Source of the DNA: Clostridiales bacterium
GTDB taxonomy: Bacteria > Bacillota > Clostridia > Saccharofermentanales > Saccharofermentanaceae
Direction: 5' to 3'
Length of the DNA stretch: 35,476 bases
Assembly (NCBI GenBank): GCA_017509205.1
Contig: JAFWQF010000047.1
Location: 1-35,476 of the forward strand
The notes below the pieces were generated by a model that was not told the DNA's origin, made no database searches, and saw only the letters and a list, made by a program, of their open reading frames with translations. Each line of letters opens with the position of its first letter. The stretch's first letter is position 1. The translations under genes were made by a program, and so were the position numbers. Below, piece after piece: positions 31,215 through 35,476 of this stretch.

Positions 31215-32579
31215 ATGTCTATTTCGGAAAAGAGCGCTTTCAGAAAGAAACTCGTATCCCTCATCCTCCCAATGACACTGCAGAACTTCATGTTCTCGCT
31301 TGTTCCATTGGCAGATACGGTAATGCTGGTTTCAGATCAGGACGCAATGTCCGCCGTCTCACTCGCATCCCAGGTTGCGTTTGTGTTCAACATGTTCTGC
31401 ATAGCCTTAGCTTCGGGATGTTCAATGTTCGCTGCACAGTTCTGGGGCAAAGGCGATAAAGACAACATCGAAAAGATATTCGGCTATTCGATGAAGCTAC
31501 TCATCCCGATCCTCGCCGTGTTTTTCAGCTGCACAATGTTCTTGCCCGAGGGCGTTATGCGAATCTACACCAACGAGCCGCTGCTTATCGCCAACGGTAT
31601 CCCCTATCTGCGCATAGCATCCTTTTCATATATCTTCATGGGGCTTTCGATAATCTACGAATCAATCTTGAAGAATGTAGGTCTCGTAAAGCAGTGCACG
31701 TTCGCAAGTACAGTAATGGTTATACTTAACGTCTGCCTTAACGCAGTGTTTATCTACGGTCTTCTGGGCGTACCGAAGATGGGCGCTTCCGGAGCCGCTC
31801 TCGCTTCTGCAATAGCGTCTTTGACCGGTTTTATCTTCTGTATCTATTACATGCATAAAAAGAAGATCGTCTCTTTAAAGCTGAAGAACATAGTCAGGAC
31901 AGGCATCCATTTAAGACAGCGCTATTCAAAATACAGTGCGCCGTTCTTTCTTAACCAGATAACATGGTGTCTCGGCTTCACCATGATAACAGTAATAATG
32001 GGCCACCTTGGTTCAGACGCCGTTGCCGCAAACGCAATCGTCACGGTCATCAAAGACATCGTCTCGGCATTCTGCTACGCTCTCGGCGCAGGCGGAGCCA
32101 TCGTCGTCGGCAACGAGTTGGGAGCCGGAAGGCTTGATACCGCCAAAGACTACGGAAAACGTATCATGAAGCTCTCCGTTGTATCAGGGCTTATCCTTGG
32201 CATCTTAGCTGCTTCCACCGCTCCCCTGGTAATCAAGTTTGTAAACCTCACTCCCCTTGCCGAACATTATCTGTTTATCATGATCCTGATGTGCAGCTAT
32301 TACATCTTAGGCCGCTCGATCAACTCAACGACAATAGGCGGCATTTTCTCTGCAGGCGGAGACACCAAGTTCGGGTTCATATGCGATACCGTTACCATGT
32401 GGGCATTCATAGTTCCCGTAGGTGCCATAGCAGCATTCGTCTTTAAGCTGCCTGTTCTTGTTGTCTATTTCCTTCTGAATCTTGACGAGATAGTAAAACT
32501 GCCCGTAGTCATTGCACGCTACAGGCAGTTCAAATGGGTTAAAAATATCGTAAATGATATGGAAGCCGACGAAGAATGA
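31215..32579 (+). CDS. MATE-family multidrug/metabolite exporter
   Basis: 454-aa inner-membrane transporter with about 12 hydrophobic segments in two repeated halves, as expected for the MATE family (cation-coupled export of organic compounds). Family landmarks are PMTLQNFMFSLVPLADTVMLV in helix 1, NVCLNAVFIYGLLGVPKMGASGAALAS in the middle of the first half, and GAIVVGNELGAGRLDTAKDYGKR in the second. No ribosome site precedes the ATG at 31215, and a -10 box lies 6 nt before it. The stop codon touches the stop codon of lysA on the other strand. Substrate unknown. Confidence 0.92.
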   Translation: MSISEKSAFRKKLVSLILPMTLQNFMFSLVPLADTVMLVSDQDAMSAVSLASQVAFVFNMFCIALASGCSMFAAQFWGKGDKDNIEKIFGYSMKLLIPILAVFFSCTMFLPEGVMRIYTNEPLLIANGIPYLRIASFSYIFMGLSIIYESILKNVGLVKQCTFASTVMVILNVCLNAVFIYGLLGVPKMGASGAALASAIASLTGFIFCIYYMHKKKIVSLKLKNIVRTGIHLRQRYSKYSAPFFLNQITWCLGFTMITVIMGHLGSDAVAANAIVTVIKDIVSAFCYALGAGGAIVVGNELGAGRLDTAKDYGKRIMKLSVVSGLILGILAASTAPLVIKFVNLTPLAEHYLFIMILMCSYYILGRSINSTTIGGIFSAGGDTKFGFICDTVTMWAFIVPVGAIAAFVFKLPVLVVYFLLNLDEIVKLPVVIARYRQFKWVKNIVNDMEADEE

Positions 32580-33848
32580 TCAGCGATTGATCAACTTGCT
32601 TCCGTATTCGGTTGTATCAAATGTTGAGAAGTAATCGTTGAGGGACTCTGCTCTTCTGATAAGCTTGACTGAACCGTCTTCCTTAAGAAGGAGCTCAGCT
32701 GACCAGAGTCTTCCGTTGTAGTTATAGCCCATCGCAAAGCCGTGAGCGCCTGCATCGTGGATTACGAGATAGTCACCCATGTCGATCTTGGGGAGCATTC
32801 TGTCGATGGCGAACTTGTCGTTATTCTCGCAAAGAGAACCTGTAACGTCATACTTGTGATCGCAGGGAGCATTCTCCTTGCCGAGTACCGTGATGTGATG
32901 GTAAGCACCGTACATTGCAGGACGCATGAGGTTTGCAGCACAGGCATCAACACCGATGTATTCCTTGTAGATGTGCTTCTCATGGATTGCCTTTGTAACA
33001 AGGGCGCCGAAAGGTGCGAGCATGAATCTGCCCATCTCCGTATAGATAGCGGTCTCGCCCATTCCTGCAGGAACGAGGATCTCTTCAAACTTCTTTCTTA
33101 CGCCCTCACCGATCTCCTTGATGTCGTTTGCTGTCTGGTCAGGCCTGTAGTCAACGCCTACGCCGCCTGAAAGATTGATGAACGCGAACTCAACGCCAAC
33201 TTTGTTCTTAGCCTCAACAGCAAGCTCGAAAAGTTCGCCTGCAAGCTTCGGATAGTACTCGTTGGTAACCGTGTTGCTTGCGAGGAAAGCGTGAAGGCCG
33301 ACCTTCTTTACGCCGTGAGCCTTAAGCTGTGAATAAGCCTCAAAGAGCTGCTCCTTGGTCATGCCGTACTTGGAGTCGCCCGGGTTGTCCATGATGCCGT
33401 TGCTGAGCTTATATACTCCGCCCGGATTATATCTGCAGCTTACGATCTCAGGAAACTTAGGACCGATGATGCTCTCAAGGAAAGGAATGTGTGTGATGTC
33501 ATCGAGATTGATGATGCCGCCAAGCTTAGCGCAGAGAGCATATTCATGAGCAGGCGTGTCATTGCTCGAAAACATTATCGGGCCTCCGACCGCATCTGCC
33601 AGGACAAGCTCTGCCTCACTCGAGCAGTCAAATCCGAAACCTGCATCCCTGATGATCTCCATGATGAACGGATTGGGTGTGGCCTTTACAGCAAAATACT
33701 CACAGAAACCCTTGTTCCAGGAGAATGCTTCCTTAACGGCCTTACAGCGCGCCTTTATGCCGGCTTCATCGTAGATATGAAACGGAGTCGGATAGGTCTT
33801 TGCGATCTCTTCGATCTGTTCTTTGGTAACAAAAGGCTTCTTTTCCAT
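32580..33848 (-). CDS. lysA: Diaminopimelate decarboxylase (fold-type III PLP enzyme)
   Basis: 422-aa PLP enzyme converting meso-diaminopimelate to lysine. PLP lysine is Lys55 in YFAVKATPNP. The glycine-rich phosphate-binding segment is NLSGGVGVDY, the EPGR-like motif is EMGRF, and the inter-subunit Cys-Glu motif is CENND (near 337). DAGAHGFAMGYNYNG is typical of LysA. The usual HxHIGSQ segment reads LHAFLASNTV, a variation that could reflect a related substrate, so specificity is slightly open. GAGG ribosome site 7 nt before the ATG, with a good promoter upstream. No other lysine genes are in this window. Confidence 0.88.
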   Translation of the reverse strand: MEKKPFVTKEQIEEIAKTYPTPFHIYDEAGIKARCKAVKEAFSWNKGFCEYFAVKATPNPFIMEIIRDAGFGFDCSSEAELVLADAVGGPIMFSSNDTPAHEYALCAKLGGIINLDDITHIPFLESIIGPKFPEIVSCRYNPGGVYKLSNGIMDNPGDSKYGMTKEQLFEAYSQLKAHGVKKVGLHAFLASNTVTNEYYPKLAGELFELAVEAKNKVGVEFAFINLSGGVGVDYRPDQTANDIKEIGEGVRKKFEEILVPAGMGETAIYTEMGRFMLAPFGALVTKAIHEKHIYKEYIGVDACAANLMRPAMYGAYHHITVLGKENAPCDHKYDVTGSLCENNDKFAIDRMLPKIDMGDYLVIHDAGAHGFAMGYNYNGRLWSAELLLKEDGSVKLIRRAESLNDYFSTFDTTEYGSKLINR

Positions 33849-33881
33849 AGTTAATCCTCACATTTACACAATATGGAAGAA

Positions 33882-33909
33882 ATTTTACACTTTATCGGAT
33901 TAAATTCAA
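33882..33909 (-). promoter_or_regulatory. Promoter of lysA
   Basis: Minus strand TTGAAT (33904-33909), 16-nt spacer, TAAAAT (33882-33887). The leader is too short for a lysine riboswitch, and none is visible. Confidence 0.6.
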
Positions 33910-33948
33910 GGTTTTCTGTATATTAATAAAAGTAATAACGAAAGGAAG

Positions 33949-34136
33949 TCAGAAATCATCATAATCTTCAACCGCATTGAAATCACGGTAGTATCTGACA
34001 AAATCAGCCATGATCATTTCTCTAGAGCGGATATTACCGTTTTCCAAGCCGCCGTTCTCAAGGCTTTCTATCCACTTATTGTGTTCAGCTTAGTTCTGCA
34101 CTCATCTGTGAAAAACTGACTTTGAGAAACAGCCAT
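33949..34136 (-). pseudogene. Small gene broken by a frameshift, partner of the crystallin J1-type protein
   Basis: Found by reading the minus strand. The ATG at 34136, with AGGAG 7 nt upstream, opens MAVSQSQFFTDECRTKLN but stops at TAG (34068-34070). The neighbouring frame, open from 34089 to a TGA at 33949-33951, encodes EHNKWIESLENGGLENGNIR, then SREMIMADFVRYYRDFNAVEDYDDF. The two parts look like one protein of about 60 aa with a single base change near 34085-34095. It starts 11 nt after the stop of the preceding gene, so the two form a cassette. It could be a real decay event or a sequencing error. Function unknown. Confidence 0.6.
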
Positions 34137-34146
34137 ATACTTGCTC

Positions 34147-34488
34147 CTATGGACCGAATTCCTGAGTAACTTCTATCTGGCCTTTTATGTTATCGTTAAA
34201 CTCTTCAAGCTCTTCAGACGGCACCCAAAGTTCCTCATGCCTTGTGCTGCCGACTATATGTGTCTCATATCTTGAAACATAATCATCGTCCACTTCAAAA
34301 CGGGTTACATATCCCTTATGATCTGCATTGTATACGGCATTCCATTTGGATGCTATCTCTATGGCATATTCCTCATTAAGAACAGGATAAAAGATCGGCT
34401 GCTCTGGAAATCTCGGCGGGAACCTCTTGTTTCCGCTCTCCCTGATAAGCTTTAATTCTTCTGTACCAACAGGTCTAAATAAGATCAT
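34147..34488 (-). CDS. Small protein of the type annotated 'ADP-ribosylation/crystallin J1'
   Basis: 113-aa cytosolic protein. MILFRPVGTEELKLIRESGNKRFPPRFPEQPIFYPVLNEEYA, with YVTRFEVDDDYVSRYETH and HEELWVPSEELEEFN further on, follows a pattern I recall from small bacterial proteins carrying the label 'ADP-ribosylation/crystallin J1'. That label is not a demonstrated function, and the protein is far too short for a real ADP-ribosylglycohydrolase. AAGGA ribosome site 7 nt before the ATG. It is followed by the frameshifted gene, and a TATAAT (34518-34523) lies 30 nt upstream. Confidence 0.7.
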   Translation of the reverse strand: MILFRPVGTEELKLIRESGNKRFPPRFPEQPIFYPVLNEEYAIEIASKWNAVYNADHKGYVTRFEVDDDYVSRYETHIVGSTRHEELWVPSEELEEFNDNIKGQIEVTQEFGP

Positions 34489-34517
34489 TTCTTTATCCTT
34501 GCGTGCTTGTTTATCCC

Positions 34518-34523
34518 ATTATA
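34518..34523 (-). promoter_or_regulatory. -10 box of the crystallin J1-type cassette
   Basis: Perfect minus-strand TATAAT, only 2 nt after the hairpin at 34526-34606. No clear -35, since that region is taken by the hairpin arm. Confidence 0.45.
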
Positions 34524-34525
34524 AA

Positions 34526-34606
34526 GAAAAACACACCTGTTCTGCTAGTTCCGCAGGCGCTTTAGCGCCGAGGACTTGTTCGTAGCCAAGAACAGGTGTG
34601 TTTTTC
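34526..34606 (-). terminator. Long branched hairpin downstream of tRNA-Ala
   Basis: Perfect 18-bp arms: 34526-34543 and 34589-34606 (core ACACACCTGTTCT / AGAACAGGTGTGT). A further GCTA/TAGC pair lies inside, with a second internal hairpin GGCGC-TTTA-GCGCC (34556-34569). A five-T run closes either strand. It starts 5 nt after tRNA-Ala on the minus strand, so termination of that tRNA is the simplest role. At 81 nt it is much longer than the other terminators here and may be a mobile palindromic repeat. Confidence 0.7.
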
Positions 34607-34611
34607 GAATT

Positions 34612-34687
34612 TGGTGGAGACGAAGAGGATCGAACTCTCGACCTTACGGATGCGAACCGTACGCTCTCCCAGCTGAGCTACGCCCCC
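34612..34687 (-). tRNA. tRNA-Ala (anticodon CGC)
   Basis: 76 nt with encoded CCA. Acceptor GGGGGCG / CGTCTCC includes the G3-U70 pair that identifies alanine tRNAs. The D-arm is GCTC/GAGC, the anticodon stem TACGG/CCGTA with loop TTCGCAT gives anticodon CGC (reads GCG), and the T-arm is GAGAG TTCGATC CTCTT. Confidence 0.95.
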
Positions 34688-34742
34688 ATGCGTGAGAGAT
34701 TATAGCACAATAATACCCGTGCTAGTAACCTCTCGATCGTTA

Positions 34743-35009
34743 TCAGGTATACATTCCCTTGAACATGTCGATGCACTGAGAGACAAGTCCGGTCGCTACC
34801 AATACAGCCATGACCGCGATCAGGATCAGGATGTAGCAGAAATAAGATCTCGCAAAGTTTCTCTTATTTACGTTCTTTGTTCCGCCAAGTGCGAATACGA
34901 CCAGGAAGATAAATCCAACAACAGGGATCGAAAACAGGATCTGATAACCGAAATATCCCCACATTGAAATCGGACGATACTTCTCCGGAATATTATTGAT
35001 ATCAGACAT
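34743..35009 (-). CDS. Small two-helix membrane protein of unknown function
   Basis: 88 aa. A short polar start with PEKYRPISMWGYFGYQ, helix 1 (about 22-42), a basic loop with GGTKNVNKRNFARSYFCY, helix 2 (about 58-76) and a short tail. I recognise the general type from Clostridia but no function. The charged loop after helix 1 suggests both termini lie on the same side. AGGAGG ribosome site 7 nt before the ATG at 35009. Located between two tRNA genes. Confidence 0.78.
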   Translation of the reverse strand: MSDINNIPEKYRPISMWGYFGYQILFSIPVVGFIFLVVFALGGTKNVNKRNFARSYFCYILILIAVMAVLVATGLVSQCIDMFKGMYT

Positions 35010-35080
35010 AGGCCCCTCCTAAAGTTCATATGATTTTGCAAAGTATAGCACTCTTTGACAAATTGTAGTAGCATTGACAC

Positions 35081-35155
35081 GGAAGCTTAGCTCAGCGGGA
35101 GAGCATACCCTTCACAGGGGTGGGGTCGCGGGTTCAAACCCCGCAGTTTCCACCA
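35081..35155 (+). tRNA. tRNA-Val (anticodon CAC)
   Basis: 75 nt with encoded CCA. Acceptor GGAAGCT / AGTTTCC, D-arm GCTC/GAGC, anticodon stem TACCC/GGGTG with loop TTCACAG giving anticodon CAC (reads GUG), T-arm GCGGG TTCAAAC CCCGC. The alternative of reading the loop one base off (TCA) would break the anticodon stem. Confidence 0.92.
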
Positions 35156-35178
35156 TTTCAGGCAATATTCTGAAACAA

Positions 35179-35215
35179 AAAGCGGCCGGGTTTCCGGTCG
35201 CTTTGCTTTTATTTT
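35179..35215 (+). terminator. Terminator of tRNA-Val
   Basis: Stem AAAGCGGCCGG / CCGGTCGCTTT (one G-U pair) with a 4-nt loop, followed by GCTTTTATTTT. Confidence 0.85.
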
Positions 35216-35321
35216 ATAACTGGTAATGCTGTTTCGTATGCCTGCCATTTACCTTATGAGTCGATTACAGCATTCAGGTTATTAACCTTCCGTAAACTCT
35301 TACTCGAAACCGTGTCCGTCA

Positions 35322-35330
35322 TGTTAAAAT
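35322..35330 (+). promoter_or_regulatory. Possible extended -10 of the alpha-xylosidase gene
   Basis: TGTTAAAAT (hexamer 35325-35330), 42 nt before the ATG. The rest of 35216-35372 holds no clear feature, and no catabolite-response (cre) site is evident. Confidence 0.3.
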
Positions 35331-35372
35331 CACAGAAGAAACCGATATCTGTTGATTTCAAAGGAGCATTAT

Positions 35373-35476
35373 ATGAAGTTTACTGACGGCGCATGGATGA
35401 CAGCTCAAGGATTTAACATTCACCCGGCTCGTGAAGTCAGGTTCGTTAAAACAGATGATATAAAGGTCACTCTTAC
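35373..35476 (+). CDS. Alpha-xylosidase-like glycoside hydrolase family 31, N-terminus only
   Basis: The first 34 residues (MKFTDGAWMTAQGFNIHPAR, then EVRFVKTDDIKVTL) match the start of YicI-type GH31 alpha-xylosidases, which typically begin MKFTDGxW with a Leu/Gly-rich turn. Such enzymes release xylose from isoprimeverose or xyloglucan oligosaccharides in the cytosol. Catalytic residues lie outside the window. AAGGAG lies 6 nt before the ATG. The call rests on a short stretch, so another GH31 specificity is possible. Confidence 0.7.
   Translation, partial: MKFTDGAWMTAQGFNIHPAREVRFVKTDDIKVTL

Noticed and set aside
33849..33948. Possible lysine riboswitch upstream of lysA
   Set aside because: The leader between the promoter and the ATG is under 40 nt, far too short, and lacks the conserved core.
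1..35476. CRISPR arrays, insertion sequences or phage genes
   Set aside because: No regularly spaced direct repeats, transposase motifs or phage structural genes were seen on either strand.

Overview
The window looks like a chromosomal segment of a low-to-mid GC anaerobic Bacillota, most likely a Clostridia member (Saccharofermentans-like or another Oscillospirales/Lachnospirales relative; this is inferred from protein character and not tested). Supporting signs are AGGAGG-type ribosome binding sites, sigma-A promoters often with an extended TGn -10, a DUF4179 anti-sigma partner, an EFR1-type flavodoxin/ferredoxin, a PadR-HAAS pair, and GluRS and GlnRS genes in tandem. Coding density is high. 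There is no phage, transposase, IS element or CRISPR array.

Layout. 1-3274 (minus): AroB-like protein, M28-like lipoprotein and the start of nagA, apparently one operon. 3367-6542 (plus): gltX-glnS with a terminator. 6617-8581 (plus): ECF sigma factor and membrane anti-sigma. 8587-10068 (minus): TetR regulator with a palindromic operator plus EFR1 ferredoxin/flavodoxin. 10103-12740 (minus): polar amino-acid ABC transporter (binding lipoprotein, permease, ATPase). 12748-15106: upp and the uracil permease, divergent. 15129-16804 (minus): small tail-anchored protein and class II fructose-bisphosphate aldolase. 16838-24417 (minus): AMP-forming acyl-CoA ligase, YgjP-like metalloprotease, and a very large DUF4011 helicase-nuclease whose DUF3320 C-terminus lies in another frame. 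24466-25343 (plus): plsC. 25394-26567 (minus): PadR-HAAS-small membrane protein. 26607-28112 (plus): membrane-anchored amidase. 28121-29014 (minus): YdcF-like lipoprotein. 29206-30286 (plus): zinc-ribbon protein and tmRNA. 30324-31135 (minus): lipoprotein. 31203-33909: MATE exporter and lysA, convergent with touching stop codons. 33949-34687 (minus): a small 'crystallin J1'-type cassette with a frameshifted second gene, then a hairpin and tRNA-Ala. 34743-35215: small membrane protein and tRNA-Val. 35373-end: start of a GH31 alpha-xylosidase.

Most genes are housekeeping: translation (gltX, glnS, tRNAs, ssrA), nucleobase salvage (upp with its permease), glycolysis, lysine/peptidoglycan supply (lysA, amidase, nagA), phospholipid synthesis (acyl-CoA ligase, plsC) and amino-acid uptake. 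The less ordinary items are: (i) the DUF4011/DUF3320 helicase-nuclease interrupted exactly at an A9 run, consistent with slippage, mutation or a base-calling error; (ii) genes that appear to be leaderless, with an extended -10 box 6-7 nt before the ATG, two of them fused directly to the preceding terminator; (iii) a tmRNA gene bracketed by a perfect 14-bp inverted repeat; and (iv) three enzyme-family proteins (AroB-like, M28-like, amidase_3) that lack key active-site residues. I found no clear multi-gene novel system. The DUF4011 protein and the terminator-promoter-leaderless layout are the best leads.
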